Positions 1 to 9,773 of a DNA stretch of 64,000 nucleotides are shown here, in pieces. Within the stretch, counting starts at the first letter, position 1; the number at the start of each line of letters is the position of its first letter. The position numbers and the translations under genes are program-made. The notes below the pieces were generated by a model. The model was given only the letters and a program-made list of their open reading frames with translations, did no database searches and was not told the DNA's origin. The stretch comes from Absicoccus porci (lineage in GTDB: Bacteria > Bacillota_I > Bacilli_A > Erysipelotrichales > Erysipelotrichaceae): NCBI RefSeq assembly GCF_003725415.1, contig NZ_RJQC01000002.1:530439-594438 (forward strand). Direction: 5' to 3'.

Positions 1-87
1 CATAAGATCAGAATCGGCAATTCCTTTACTATAAGCTAAAAACTCTTTTTGTGTTTGTGTTAACGGTTTAATTTTCTTTCTTTCCAT
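1..87 (-). CDS. Unidentified gene, 5' end only
   Basis: The first 29 codons of a minus-strand gene are visible; the rest lies outside the window. The product begins MERKKIKPLTQ and is basic and hydrophilic, with no signal peptide. A Shine-Dalgarno sequence (AAGGGG) lies 6 to 8 bases before the ATG, which supports a real start. It is divergent from ruvA. I do not recognise the family from so short a piece. Confidence 0.55.
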   Translation of the reverse strand, partial: MERKKIKPLTQTQKEFLAYSKGIADSDLM

Positions 88-150
88 TTATACCCCTTTT
101 TGTTAAGATCGAGAAAAGTATAATCACTTTTATTTCAATTTACAAGTAAA

Positions 151-181
151 TTGACAATTTCACATAATTTGTAAGTATAAT
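151..181 (+). promoter_or_regulatory. Promoter of ruvAB
   Basis: TTGACA at 151-156 and TATAAT at 176-181 form a vegetative-type promoter with a somewhat long 19-base spacer. A second TATAAT lies at 184-189. It overlaps the upstream in-frame ATG at 188, which is one reason to place the ruvA start at 212. Confidence 0.6.
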
Positions 182-211
182 GATATAATGAAAATATTAA
201 GGAGCAAGGAT

Positions 212-781
212 ATGATCGCATTTATTCAAGGAACCGTACGATTGATCCGAACGGAAACTATCGTTGTGGATGTACAAGGTATTGGCTATGAAATTTATGT
301 AAGTCGACCTGAAACGGTCCACTTGGGTAAAGACTTATTTTTATATACCTATCAATATGTACGGGAAGATGCCATTCTCTTATTTGGTTTTGAAAAAGAA
401 GAAGATTATGAAGTATTTATGCGCCTGATCAATGTTCGGGGCATTGGGCCTAAAAGTGCATTAAATATCTTATCAGCTATTTCTGGTTCACAAATGATTG
501 AAGCCATTGAAAATGATGATGTCAAACGATTGAAATCTTTACCAGGCATTGGAGCTAAAACAGCGAGTCAAATTGTATTGGATCTAAAAGGAAAATTTGT
601 ATCTATTGAGAAAGAAGATACAAGTATGGATGATCCTGCATGGAAGGAAACCCAAGAAGCGTTGATCAGTTTGGGATATAAAGCCAATCAATTAACGACA
701 ATCAAAAAAGAATTGGCCAATCAAAATTTAACAACCGAACAAATGCTACAAAAAGCATTGCGTTTGCTCGCAACACAATAG
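212..781 (+). CDS. ruvA: Holliday junction DNA helicase subunit RuvA
   Basis: RuvA binds the four-way Holliday junction as a tetramer and loads the RuvB motor during branch migration. The 189-residue product begins MIAFIQGTV, as usual for the family, with the N-terminal OB-fold, two helix-hairpin-helix motifs (VRGIGPKSAL and LPGIGAKTA) and a C-terminal RuvB-contacting domain. I chose 212 over the in-frame ATG at 188 because AAGGAG lies just before 212 and the extra eight residues are not conserved. It is the first gene of a ruvA-ruvB operon; ruvB follows after 15 bases. RuvC is absent, as is usual in Firmicutes. Confidence 0.95.
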   Translation: MIAFIQGTVRLIRTETIVVDVQGIGYEIYVSRPETVHLGKDLFLYTYQYVREDAILLFGFEKEEDYEVFMRLINVRGIGPKSALNILSAISGSQMIEAIENDDVKRLKSLPGIGAKTASQIVLDLKGKFVSIEKEDTSMDDPAWKETQEALISLGYKANQLTTIKKELANQNLTTEQMLQKALRLLATQ

Positions 782-796
782 AAATGAGGAATTGGA

Positions 797-1807
797 TTGA
801 ATACAAGAACAATGGATGCACAACTTCAAGAACAAGATAATCTGGAAGTAAGTTTGCGTCCCCAAACCTTGGATGAATATATTGGTCAAAAGACCTTAAA
901 AGCGAATTTATCGGTATTTATCAATGCCGCGAAACAACGAAATGAAGCATTAGATCATGTACTCCTTTATGGTCCACCAGGACTTGGAAAAACAACATTG
1001 GCTTATATCTTAGCCAATGAAATGCATGGCAATCTTAAAACCACATCGGGCCCTTCCATTGAAAAAAGTGGGGATCTAGCTGCAATCTTATCTACATTAG
1101 AACCCGGTGATGTCCTCTTTATCGATGAGATCCATCGACTTCCTAAACAAGTAGAAGAAGTCCTCTATCCCGCTATGGAAGATTATTGTTTAGACATTGT
1201 TGTAGGCAAAGATAGTGCCACGACCCATTCCATTCGTTTGGACCTTCCTCCCTTTACTTTGGTGGGAGCCACTACGCGGGCTGGTGATTTAAGTGCACCC
1301 TTGCGCGATCGTTTTGGCATCACTTCTCAATTGGAATACTATTCGTTAGAAGAATTGTCACAAATCGTTGCACGTACCAGCCGTGTCATGAATACCACTT
1401 GTGAAGAAGAAGCCGTCAAAGAAATTGCTTTACGCTCTCGAGGCACACCACGTATTGCCAATCGTTTATTCCGTCGAGTTCGTGATTTTGCCCAAGTATA
1501 CAATGACGGAGTTATTTCTTTAGATATTGCCAAACAAGCTTTGGACCGTCTTCAAGTCGATAATTTAGGCTTGGATCGCGTAGACCATAAATATTTAAGA
1601 GGCATCATTGAACGCTTTCGTGGTGGACCCGTTGGCTTGGAAGCCATTGCTTCAAGTATTGGTGAAGAACCCAGTACCATTGAAGATGTCTATGAACCAT
1701 ATTTACTCCAAATTGGTTTCATTAATCGTACACCACGAGGTCGTATTGCGACGCATAAAGCCTATGAACATTTGCACATTAGTTATCAGCAAGATATCTT
1801 TGAGTAA
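797..1807 (+). CDS. ruvB: Holliday junction branch migration ATPase RuvB
   Basis: RuvB is the hexameric AAA+ motor that pumps DNA through the RuvA-bound junction. The 336-residue protein carries Walker A GPPGLGKT (about 59-66), Walker B with DEIH (110-113), sensor/arginine-finger region [18 protein letters not shown] (about 165-183) and a C-terminal winged helix ending in the conserved TPRGRIAT stretch. The start is a TTG at 797, 6 bases after GAGGA. An ATG five codons later is possible, but its spacing to the ribosome site is poor. A terminator directly follows the stop. Confidence 0.95.
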   Translation: MNTRTMDAQLQEQDNLEVSLRPQTLDEYIGQKTLKANLSVFINAAKQRNEALDHVLLYGPPGLGKTTLAYILANEMHGNLKTTSGPSIEKSGDLAAILSTLEPGDVLFIDEIHRLPKQVEEVLYPAMEDYCLDIVVGKDSATTHSIRLDLPPFTLVGATTRAGDLSAPLRDRFGITSQLEYYSLEELSQIVARTSRVMNTTCEEEAVKEIALRSRGTPRIANRLFRRVRDFAQVYNDGVISLDIAKQALDRLQVDNLGLDRVDHKYLRGIIERFRGGPVGLEAIASSIGEEPSTIEDVYEPYLLQIGFINRTPRGRIATHKAYEHLHISYQQDIFE

Positions 1808-1832
1808 AAAGATGGAAGTGTCCATCTTTTTT
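1806..1832 (+). terminator. Terminator after ruvAB
   Basis: AAAGATGGA (1808-1816) pairs perfectly with TCCATCTTT (1821-1829) around an AGTG loop, followed by a T run. A TATAAT at 1836-1841 just after it is a possible -10 for uvrA. Confidence 0.85.
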
Positions 1833-1867
1833 CGTTATAATGAGTCGCGAAAGAAAGGGGATGTACT

Positions 1868-4699
1868 ATGGCGCAAAAATATATAGACATTAAAGGTGCT
1901 CGTGAAAATAATTTAAAAAATATCAATGTGAAAATTCCCAAAGATCAATTTGTGATCTTGACTGGGGTATCGGGTTCAGGCAAATCTTCACTCGCATTCG
2001 ATACAATTTATGCCGAAGGACAACGACGCTATATGGAAAGTTTGTCCAGTTATGCTCGTCAATTTTTAGGCAATAGCGAAAAACCCGATGTAGATGAAAT
2101 TTCGGGTTTATCCCCAGCCATTGCGATTGATCAAAAAACTACGTCCAATAATCCTCGATCCACCGTTGGTACATCCACCGAAATCTATGATTATTTACGA
2201 CTTTTATATGCACGCGTTGGTACGCCGTATTGTCCCCATCATCATATTCCCATCACTGGAAATACCATCAAAGAAATGGTGGATAAAATCATGGAACTAC
2301 CAGAAGGCACGCGTTGTACCATTTTGAGTCCAGTGGTTTCTGGTAAAAAAGGCATGCATAAAGACTTATTGAATGATCTAGGAAAAGAAGGCTATGTACG
2401 AGTTCGCGTGGATGGCGAAATCAAATATATCGAAGAAATGGATGATTTGGAAAAAAACAAGAAACATACGATTGATGTTGTTGTCGATCGTATCATCCGT
2501 AAAGACAATCGTTCTCGTTTTTATGATTCTTTAGAAACTGCTTTACAATTAAGTGATGGCTTAGCCATCTGTATGACACCCGATGGTGAAACCCTCTTCT
2601 CGAGTAACTATGCTTGTAAGATCTGTGGCTTTTCGGTACCGAAACTCGAACCACGCTTGTTTTCCTTTAATGCACCATTTGGTGCTTGTCCGACATGTAA
2701 TGGATTAGGCATTACCCAAAAAGTAGATATTGATCTATTGATTCCCGATTGGGATAAAAGTATCAACCAAGGTGGTATTCGTTATTATAAAAATATCGTG
2801 AATACCGAAAATCTAGAATGGCAGCGTATTGATGCCTTGATGAAATATTATGAAATCGATAAAGACTTGCCATTAAAGAAACTCAAGAAAAAAGATCTAA
2901 ATTATATATTATATGGATCGGATGTAGCCATTGCGTATACATTGCATTCTCGTTCTGGCATTACCCAGACAAAACTAGAATATATCGAAGGGGTTTGTCC
3001 GATGATCGAACGACGCTATCGAGAAACCGGATCGGCTTTTTCAAGAGAATGGTATGGATCTTTTATTTCCAATCAAGAATGTCCGGATTGTAAAGGGGCT
3101 CGTTTAAATGAACAAGCACTGTCTGTTCAAATACAAGGCAAAAATATTTATGAATTTACGCAAATGAGCATTCAAGAAGCACGACAATTTATGGCACATT
3201 TGGAACTGAATGACATGCAGAAAAGCATTGCCAATTTAATTGTCAAAGAAATATCCAATCGTTTAGAGTTCTTGGACCATGTCGGTTTGGGTTATATGAC
3301 ATTGGATCGTTTGGCCGGTTCGTTAAGTGGTGGTGAAGCCCAACGCATCCGTTTAGCTACGCAGATTGGTTCCAAATTAACCGGAGTTATGTATGTATTG
3401 GATGAACCAAGCATTGGTTTACATCAACGCGATAATGATAAGTTGATCAATTCATTAAAAGAAATGCGAGATTTAGGTAATACTTTGATCGTTGTCGAAC
3501 ACGATGAAGATACAATGCGTGCTTCGGATTATATTGTGGATGTAGGTCCAGGAGCTGGTGTTCATGGCGGCACCATTGTTGCAGCCGGTACACCCGAAGA
3601 AGTAATGGCCAATCCAAATTCGTTAACGGGTGCATATTTAAGTGGTCGTAAATATATTCCAATTCCGAAAAAAAGACGAAAAGGCAATGGCAAGAAAATT
3701 CGCATTGTCCAAGCTCAACAAAATAACTTAAAGAAAGTCACAGTGGATCTCAAATTGGGTACGTTTACCGTTGTGACTGGGGTATCCGGTTCTGGTAAGA
3801 GTTCCCTTGTGACGGAAGTATTGACCCATGGAATCCAACATACATTAGGAAAAGCACATGTGCAACCCGGTAAAGTCAAAGCCATCAAAGGCTTAGAGAA
3901 TATTGATAAGTTGGTAGAAATTTCGCAAGATCCTATTGGACGAACACCACGATCCAATCCTGCTACGTATACAGGTGTATTTGATGATATTCGTACGTTA
4001 TTTGCACAAACCAAAGAAGCCAAATTATTGGGATATGATAAAAGTCGCTTCTCTTTCAATGTGAAAGGTGGTCGTTGTGAAGCATGTCAAGGCGATGGCA
4101 TCATTAAAATTTCGATGCAGTTTTTGCCGGATGTCTATGTGAAATGTGATCAATGCGATGGCACGCGATATAATGAAGAAACGTTACAAGTTAAATATAA
4201 GGGTAAATCCATTGCGGATGTTTTGGATATGACTGTCGATGAGGCCGTGACCTTTTTTGATTCCGTATCCAAGATCAAGCATAAGCTACAAACATTAGCG
4301 GATGTGGGATTGTCTTATATTAAATTAGGTCAATCCGCTACAACGTTGAGTGGTGGGGAAGCACAGCGTGTCAAGTTGGCGAGTGAGCTACAGAAAAAGC
4401 CGACGGGCAAAACATTATATGTATTGGATGAGCCAACTACCGGTTTACATAGTGATGATGTAAAAAAATTAATCGATGTTTTACAACGTTTGGTTGATCA
4501 TGGTGATACAGTATTAGTAATTGAACATAATCTAGATGTCGTGAAATGTGCCGATTGGTTAATTGATATGGGTCCAGAAGGAGGCGACCAAGGTGGAACG
4601 GTTGTTTGTACAGGTACACCGGAACAAGTTGCCCAAGTGGAATCCAGTTATACCGGTCAGTATTTAAAGCCGTTGTTAGAAAGAGGCCACTATGAATAA
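1868..4699 (+). CDS. uvrA: Excinuclease ABC subunit A
   Basis: UvrA is the damage-sensing ATPase of nucleotide excision repair and loads UvrB at lesions. At 943 residues it has the normal length, with two ABC-type ATPase modules. The first Walker A (GVSGSGKSS) is at about 33-41 and the second near residue 637. Each module has an SGGEAQR signature, and Cys-x2-Cys zinc-binding pairs are present (CKIC...CPTC, CEAC...CDQC). AAAGGGG lies upstream of the ATG. uvrB is not in the window. The stop overlaps the hprK start by 8 bases, so the two are probably co-transcribed. Confidence 0.97.
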   Translation: MAQKYIDIKGARENNLKNINVKIPKDQFVILTGVSGSGKSSLAFDTIYAEGQRRYMESLSSYARQFLGNSEKPDVDEISGLSPAIAIDQKTTSNNPRSTVGTSTEIYDYLRLLYARVGTPYCPHHHIPITGNTIKEMVDKIMELPEGTRCTILSPVVSGKKGMHKDLLNDLGKEGYVRVRVDGEIKYIEEMDDLEKNKKHTIDVVVDRIIRKDNRSRFYDSLETALQLSDGLAICMTPDGETLFSSNYACKICGFSVPKLEPRLFSFNAPFGACPTCNGLGITQKVDIDLLIPDWDKSINQGGIRYYKNIVNTENLEWQRIDALMKYYEIDKDLPLKKLKKKDLNYILYGSDVAIAYTLHSRSGITQTKLEYIEGVCPMIERRYRETGSAFSREWYGSFISNQECPDCKGARLNEQALSVQIQGKNIYEFTQMSIQEARQFMAHLELNDMQKSIANLIVKEISNRLEFLDHVGLGYMTLDRLAGSLSGGEAQRIRLATQIGSKLTGVMYVLDEPSIGLHQRDNDKLINSLKEMRDLGNTLIVVEHDEDTMRASDYIVDVGPGAGVHGGTIVAAGTPEEVMANPNSLTGAYLSGRKYIPIPKKRRKGNGKKIRIVQAQQNNLKKVTVDLKLGTFTVVTGVSGSGKSSLVTEVLTHGIQHTLGKAHVQPGKVKAIKGLENIDKLVEISQDPIGRTPRSNPATYTGVFDDIRTLFAQTKEAKLLGYDKSRFSFNVKGGRCEACQGDGIIKISMQFLPDVYVKCDQCDGTRYNEETLQVKYKGKSIADVLDMTVDEAVTFFDSVSKIKHKLQTLADVGLSYIKLGQSATTLSGGEAQRVKLASELQKKPTGKTLYVLDEPTTGLHSDDVKKLIDVLQRLVDHGDTVLVIEHNLDVVKCADWLIDMGPEGGDQGGTVVCTGTPEQVAQVESSYTGQYLKPLLERGHYE

Positions 4700-5639
4700 A
4701 GTCACAGTCAGAGATTTAGCGGAAAAATTTCATTGGAAAGTTGTTGTTGGCGAACAAGAAGCTTTCAATCGACCTGTCAAAGTAGCAGATACTAATCGTC
4801 CGGGATTGGAGTTGGCTGGTTATTTTCCTGATTCGATGACCAAACGATTGGTGATCATCGGTGAAAAAGAAAGTAAATATATTGAAGAAGAAATGGATCA
4901 AGTTTCGCAGCGACGGGCTTTTGAATTTTTAACTAGTGATGAAACACCAGCCATTGTTGTGTGTCATGAACAACCCGTTCCGGAATCTTTGATCGATATT
5001 GCACAGCGAAAGAATTTTCCGGTTTTCACAACGAAAGTTAACACATCACAAGCCATCATCAATGTAACCAATTATTTAGATGAACAATTAGCGGAATCTA
5101 TGATCATTCATGGAGAACTGATGCGGATTTTTGGTGTGGGCGTCTTGATCACAGGTCGTTCTGGTATGGGAAAAAGTGAAATCGCTTTGGAATTGGTCAA
5201 AAAAGGACATCAGATCATTGCGGATGATCGTGTGGATTGCTATCATATTCATAATGGTTTGATTGGTCGTTGTCCGGAATTGCTGCAAGGATATATGGAA
5301 ATGCGTGGTATTGGTGTCATCGATGTGACTCGTATGTATGGTGTCAGTTCGTTTTCACCACAAGCACAAATTCGTTTACATTTGGTTTTGGAACCATTTA
5401 AAGATTCCGTACAATACGATCGCGTGGGTATTGAAGAAAAGGAATATACAGAAATTTTTGGCGTTAAGATCTTAAAACAACGCATTCCAGTTAGTTCTGG
5501 TCGGCCTATGTCTACTATTATTGAAACAGCTGTTACGAATTATTTATTGATGCAAAATGGTATTGATTCTGCCAAAGAATTTGAGCAACGAGTAATTTCT
5601 CAAATCGAAAAGAATAAAGAAGAAGAGGATGATGCGTAA
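4692..5639 (+). CDS. hprK: HPr kinase/phosphorylase
   Basis: HprK phosphorylates HPr on Ser46 in response to glycolytic intermediates and ATP, and can remove the phosphate by phosphorolysis, releasing pyrophosphate. It is the sensor for CcpA-type carbon catabolite control. The 315-residue protein shows the P-loop GRSGMGKS (155-162), the preceding catalytic-region histidine (IIHGELM, H140), the DDR motif near 178-180 and the family signature around 198-216 (QGYMEMRGIGVIDV). It overlaps uvrA by 8 bases and is followed closely by the lgt-ppaX fusion, as in the hprK-lgt-ppaX order of Bacillus. Confidence 0.96.
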   Translation: MNKVTVRDLAEKFHWKVVVGEQEAFNRPVKVADTNRPGLELAGYFPDSMTKRLVIIGEKESKYIEEEMDQVSQRRAFEFLTSDETPAIVVCHEQPVPESLIDIAQRKNFPVFTTKVNTSQAIINVTNYLDEQLAESMIIHGELMRIFGVGVLITGRSGMGKSEIALELVKKGHQIIADDRVDCYHIHNGLIGRCPELLQGYMEMRGIGVIDVTRMYGVSSFSPQAQIRLHLVLEPFKDSVQYDRVGIEEKEYTEIFGVKILKQRIPVSSGRPMSTIIETAVTNYLLMQNGIDSAKEFEQRVISQIEKNKEEEDDA

Positions 5640-5642
5640 GGT

Positions 5643-7100
5643 ATGCAGTTTTTTCCGAATTCAAAAATATTTGTGTCATTTGGCACGCTTCATATTACTT
5701 GGTATGCCATATGTATTTTGACAGGGGCACTGATTGCTTATGCACTTTGTCAAAGAACAATCAAAAAATGGGGATATGCCAGTGCCTTATTGGAAGATTA
5801 TTTGTTTCCCCTTTTATTGATAGGCATTCTGGGTGCGCGTATTTATTATGTGATCTTTGAATGGAGCTATTATTCTCAACATGTGGAAGAAATCGTGGCT
5901 ATCTGGCATGGTGGATTAGCCATTCATGGTGGAATCATTGCGGGCTTGTTGTTTAGTCTTTATTATTTTCATAATCATCATGTTTCATTCTTACGTATGT
6001 TTGATCTGATCATGCCCAATGTTTTATTGGCACAAGCCTTTGGTCGTTGGGGCAACTTTGCGAATCAAGAAGCGTATGGACAAATTGTCTCAGCTTCTTA
6101 CTACAAATTTTTTCCATCGTTCATAAAGAATCAAATGTTTATTGATGGTTACTATCGACAACCGACATTTTTATATGAAAGTTGTTTAAATTTATTGGGA
6201 TTTCTTTTGATTTCCACCATTGGTCGAAAGAAGTTGTATCGACATCGCGGTGATTGTGGTTTCATGTACTGTGTTTGGTATGGCATTACGCGTTTTATAG
6301 TGGAAGGCATGCGTTCGGATTCTTTGATGATTGGATCTTTCCGGATTGCACAGATCATTTCGGTTATTGCGATCATTATTGGTTTGATTGGTTTAAAAGG
6401 CGTTTTTCATCGTATTTTTGGATGGTATCATAAACCAGTGATCCTCTTGGATGTAGATGGTACCATTTCTTCTAGTAAAGCTTGTGTTGCCCAAATTTGG
6501 ACAGACATTTTTCAAAAATATCGTCCGGATGATGTATTGACCCAAGACCAAAAAGATTCTTTTTCCGGTCCAACGGTAGAGGAAACCATTAAACAATACT
6601 TTCCTAATGAAGATGGTAAAAAGATTCATGAAATGTATGATGCATTATATGAAAAATATGCATCCCAAATGGTCTTGGCCATTCCTGGTGTAGAAGATAC
6701 GATTCAACATCTACATGATGATGGCTATTTAATTGGTGTGGTATCGAATAAGACCACAAATTTGATTGAAATTGATCTAAATTTGATTGGGATTGATTCT
6801 TGTATTGATTGTGTCATTGGTGCCGAAAACATGCCAAAGCCCAAGCCGAGTTCGTCTGGTTTGGTAGCTGCTTGTGATGCTTTAAATGTCGGTCATGATG
6901 ATTTGGTTTATGTGGGGGACACGTGCCAAGATATACAAGCAGCTCGTAATATGGCAGCGTATTCGATTGCGTTTAGTGCGTATTCATCCGAGAAAAAGGA
7001 ATTATTGGTGTATGATCCTTGTCGCTTGATTCATTCATTTAGTGAACTGCAAGATATTGTGCAAGAAAGTCGAGCTTGGTGTGATACACGTATTTGGTGA
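5643..7100 (+). CDS. lgt: Fusion of prolipoprotein diacylglyceryl transferase (Lgt) and a PpaX-like HAD phosphatase
   Basis: Residues 1 to about 258 are Lgt, the polytopic membrane enzyme that moves diacylglycerol from phosphatidylglycerol to the lipobox cysteine of prelipoproteins. The LAIHGG motif (H95), FGRWGNF (R135, N138) and the TRFIVEGMR stretch (E221, R224) are present. Residues 265-485 are a cytoplasmic HAD-IA hydrolase with DVDGT (270-274), the motif II SN pair (368-369), the motif III lysine near 399 and GDTCQD (425-430). In Bacillus, hprK, lgt and the pyrophosphatase ppaX are separate neighbours, so this gene looks like an lgt-ppaX fusion. The PpaX assignment rests on context; a phosphoglycolate-phosphatase role is the alternative. 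There is no frameshift or internal stop. Confidence 0.9.
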   Translation: MQFFPNSKIFVSFGTLHITWYAICILTGALIAYALCQRTIKKWGYASALLEDYLFPLLLIGILGARIYYVIFEWSYYSQHVEEIVAIWHGGLAIHGGIIAGLLFSLYYFHNHHVSFLRMFDLIMPNVLLAQAFGRWGNFANQEAYGQIVSASYYKFFPSFIKNQMFIDGYYRQPTFLYESCLNLLGFLLISTIGRKKLYRHRGDCGFMYCVWYGITRFIVEGMRSDSLMIGSFRIAQIISVIAIIIGLIGLKGVFHRIFGWYHKPVILLDVDGTISSSKACVAQIWTDIFQKYRPDDVLTQDQKDSFSGPTVEETIKQYFPNEDGKKIHEMYDALYEKYASQMVLAIPGVEDTIQHLHDDGYLIGVVSNKTTNLIEIDLNLIGIDSCIDCVIGAENMPKPKPSSSGLVAACDALNVGHDDLVYVGDTCQDIQAARNMAAYSIAFSAYSSEKKELLVYDPCRLIHSFSELQDIVQESRAWCDTRIW

Positions 7101-7121
7101 TTTGTAAATCACCATTTTTTA
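7095..7121 (+). terminator. Terminator of the uvrA-hprK-lgt operon
   Basis: TGGTGATTT (7095-7103) pairs with AAATCACCA (7106-7114), followed by six Ts. The 5' arm includes the end of the lgt-ppaX coding sequence. Confidence 0.85.
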
Positions 7122-7180
7122 TGCATCATTTTTGAATTTTTAGCAAAGTTAATTCATACTAATAAAAAAGGAGAAATACA

Positions 7181-8107
7181 ATGGAAACAAAAACATTTGA
7201 TTTGATTGTTATTGGTGCGGGACCAGCTGGTATGACAGCAGCGATTTATGGTTCTCGTGCTGGATTACATACAGCAATGATTGAAAGTGGTGCACCAGGT
7301 GGTAAATTGTTGAAGACCTTTAAAATTGCGAACTACCCAGGCACACCCGATGTGAATGGAGCCGACTTAGCAGCAACGATGTTTGAGCAATCGACCGCAT
7401 TTGGAGCGGAATATGTATATGGAGATGTTGTTGAAATTACCAAAGATAAAGAAGTGAAATTGGCCGATGGTACAGTGTATAAAGGCAAAGCCGTTATCGT
7501 GGCAACCGGTACGCAAGAAGCAATGATGGGTATTCCTGGTGAAAGAGCCAATGTGGGTCATGGCGTAAGTTTCTGTGCGGTTTGTGATGGAGCTTTCTTT
7601 AGAGATCAGCCAGTTGCGGTAGTCGGTGGCAATAACTCCGCTTTAGAAGAAACAGCTTTCTTATCGCAGTTTGCCAGTAAGATCTACATTGTTGTTCGTG
7701 GCGATGATTATACAGCCGAGCCAAGTAATCAACAATTGATTGAAGGAAATGACAAGATTGAAAAGATCACGAACGCAAAGCCAGTGGAAGTATTGAGTGA
7801 AAAAGGTAAAGTAACAGGCTTGGTGATCGAAGATGCGAAGACGCATACACAGCGGACCTTGGATGTAAAAGGCATTTTCCCATATGAAGGAGAAAATCCA
7901 ATGAGTTCGGCTTTGGTTTCTTTGGATGTAGTGAATACACGTGGTTATGTGGTCGTTGATGAAAATCGTATGACCAAAGTACCAGGCATCTATGCAGCGG
8001 GTGATATTGTGGATAAAGATCTTCGTCAAGTGGTTACCGCAACCAATGATGGCGCAATCGCTGCACAACATATCAATCGCATGATTAAAATGAAAAAGTA
8101 TCAATAA
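7181..8107 (+). CDS. trxB: Thioredoxin reductase
   Basis: This FAD- and NADPH-dependent enzyme reduces thioredoxin; trxA is at 18.5 kb in the same window. The 308-residue protein has the FAD-binding GAGPAGM (12-18), the redox-active CAVC (132-135) in the usual SFCAVCDG context, an NADPH-binding VVGGNNSA stretch and the C-terminal YAAGDI FAD motif. AAGGAG precedes the ATG. It has its own terminator-isolated upstream region. A ferredoxin- or flavodoxin-linked variant cannot be excluded, but the motif set is standard. Confidence 0.94.
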   Translation: METKTFDLIVIGAGPAGMTAAIYGSRAGLHTAMIESGAPGGKLLKTFKIANYPGTPDVNGADLAATMFEQSTAFGAEYVYGDVVEITKDKEVKLADGTVYKGKAVIVATGTQEAMMGIPGERANVGHGVSFCAVCDGAFFRDQPVAVVGGNNSALEETAFLSQFASKIYIVVRGDDYTAEPSNQQLIEGNDKIEKITNAKPVEVLSEKGKVTGLVIEDAKTHTQRTLDVKGIFPYEGENPMSSALVSLDVVNTRGYVVVDENRMTKVPGIYAAGDIVDKDLRQVVTATNDGAIAAQHINRMIKMKKYQ

Positions 8108-8146
8108 CGAACATTTGTATTATAATAACGGTAGGAGGAAGTACGT

Positions 8147-8470
8147 ATGAAACTCATTTTAGCCATTATTTCAAATGATGATAGTACGGCACTTATTCGT
8201 GGTTTGAATAAGGAATCGTATCAAGTCACAAAGTTGGCAACAACGGGAGGGTTCTTACGTGCTGGCAATACCACTTTATTGATTGGTTGTGAAGCTGAAA
8301 AAGTACAACGCGCTATTGAAATCATTGAGAAGTATTCTTCACAAAGAGAAGAGTTGGTTCCAAATACAGCTGGTTATGATATGGGCGCATTTTCAACCTA
8401 TCCCGTAAAAGTGACAGTTGGCGGCGCGACCGTTTTTGTCTTGGATGTCGAACAATTTTTAAAACTTTAA
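8147..8470 (+). CDS. darA: Cyclic-di-AMP receptor, PII-like (DarA/PstA/YaaQ family)
   Basis: Members of this small family form PII-like trimers that bind c-di-AMP; the downstream partner is not firmly known. The 107-residue protein shows the family's TTGGFLRAGNTTLLIG core and a C-terminal VGGATVFVLDVEQF segment. It has a strong AGGAGG site. It stands between trxB and purD with its own terminator, and it is not next to tmk or holB, its common neighbours in Bacilli. Confidence 0.9.
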   Translation: MKLILAIISNDDSTALIRGLNKESYQVTKLATTGGFLRAGNTTLLIGCEAEKVQRAIEIIEKYSSQREELVPNTAGYDMGAFSTYPVKVTVGGATVFVLDVEQFLKL

Positions 8471-8499
8471 AAATAGAGCTATATAGCTCTATTTTTTTT
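8471..8499 (+). terminator. Terminator after darA
   Basis: A 24-base perfect palindrome (8471-8494, arm AAATAGAGCTAT) runs into a T tract. Confidence 0.85.
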
Positions 8500-8537
8500 G
8501 GTACAATAAATGCGACGAGGAAAAGAAGGAGTAGACT

Positions 8538-9773
8538 ATGAAAATATTAGTTGTTGGGAAAGGTGGTCGTGAACATGCGTTGGCATTGGCTTGTTCCCAA
8601 TCACCATTATGTACAGAATTATATGCTGCGCCTGGAAATCCAGGTATGGCACAATTTGCACATTGTGTAGAAATTAGTGACAGTGATATTGATGGATTGG
8701 TGGCTTTTGCGAAAGAAAAAGCAATTGATTTAACGGTTGTTGGTCCGGAAGCTACGTTGGCATTAGGTATTGTGGATGCATTCCATGATGCGGGATTAAA
8801 GATTTTTGGTCCGACGAAAGCAGCTACACAAGTCGAATCGAGTAAAGATTTTGCGAAGAAGATCATGGCTAAGTATGATATTCCAACAGCTGCGTATCAA
8901 ACATTTGATAATGAAGAAGATGCTTGGGCATATGTACAAGCCCAAGGAGCACCGATTGTTGTTAAGGAAGATGGTTTGAAAGCTGGAAAGGGTGTAACGG
9001 TTTGTCAAACGATTGATCAAGCCAAAGAAGCATTGGATGTTGCCTTTGCGATTGAAGGCAATCGCGTTGTTATTGAAGAATGTTTGGTAGGCTTTGAATT
9101 TTCATTGATTTCATTGGTTCATAACGATAAGGTATATCCTTTAGAAGTAGCTCAAGACCATAAGCCAGTTGGTGATGGTGATGTTGGTGCGAATACCGGT
9201 GGTATGGGTTCGTATAGTCCGGTTAAAAAGATTACACCCGCTTTAAAAGAAGAAGCCTTGGAAAAAATTATTTATCCAATGGCTAAAGCGATGGTCAAAG
9301 AAGGCGTACCATTTACAGGTTTCTTATATGGTGGTTTGATGGAGACCAAAGATGGTGTGAAGACAATTGAATTTAATGCTCGTTTTGGTGATCCTGAAGC
9401 CGAAGTTATTTTACCTCGCTTGGAAAGTGATTTTGTGCAAGCCATGTTAGATGTCATGGACGATAAACCAGTTGATTTAAAATGGACCAAACAAGTTAGT
9501 CATGGTGTAGTCATGGCAAGTACCAATTATCCACAAAGTTCAACCAAGGGAGCTGTGATTGAAATTCCGGATGATCTCAATGGTTATGTGTATCATATGG
9601 GAACGAAGATGCAAGATGGACTTTTAGTGACCGATGGTGGTCGTGTATTGATGGTTACTAATATGGCGGATACATTGGAAGAAGCATTTAAAAAGACATA
9701 TGAAGATGTAAAACGTATTCAATGTTCGGATTTATTCTATCGTCATGATATTGGAAAGAAGGATATGGACTAA
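8538..9773 (+). CDS. purD: Phosphoribosylamine-glycine ligase
   Basis: PurD joins glycine to 5-phosphoribosylamine using ATP, the second step of purine synthesis. The 411-residue ATP-grasp protein starts with the typical [16 protein letters not shown] and contains DGLKAGKGV in the ATP-grasp loop and [11 protein letters not shown] for metal and ATP binding. GAAGGAG precedes the ATG. The other pur genes are not here. Its stop overlaps the start of fhs (TAATG), so the two are translationally coupled, linking purine synthesis to a formyl-tetrahydrofolate supply. Confidence 0.95.
   Translation: MKILVVGKGGREHALALACSQSPLCTELYAAPGNPGMAQFAHCVEISDSDIDGLVAFAKEKAIDLTVVGPEATLALGIVDAFHDAGLKIFGPTKAATQVESSKDFAKKIMAKYDIPTAAYQTFDNEEDAWAYVQAQGAPIVVKEDGLKAGKGVTVCQTIDQAKEALDVAFAIEGNRVVIEECLVGFEFSLISLVHNDKVYPLEVAQDHKPVGDGDVGANTGGMGSYSPVKKITPALKEEALEKIIYPMAKAMVKEGVPFTGFLYGGLMETKDGVKTIEFNARFGDPEAEVILPRLESDFVQAMLDVMDDKPVDLKWTKQVSHGVVMASTNYPQSSTKGAVIEIPDDLNGYVYHMGTKMQDGLLVTDGGRVLMVTNMADTLEEAFKKTYEDVKRIQCSDLFYRHDIGKKDMD

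Noticed and set aside
188..211. Upstream in-frame ATG for ruvA
   Set aside because: It overlaps a TATAAT box, has no ribosome site, and adds residues before the conserved MIAFIQG start.
3715..4059. 114-codon minus-strand frame opposite uvrA
   Set aside because: Antisense shadow with no ribosome site; uvrA is complete here.
7661..8104. 147-codon minus-strand frame opposite trxB
   Set aside because: Antisense shadow of a certain gene with an unnatural composition rich in His, Ile and Phe.
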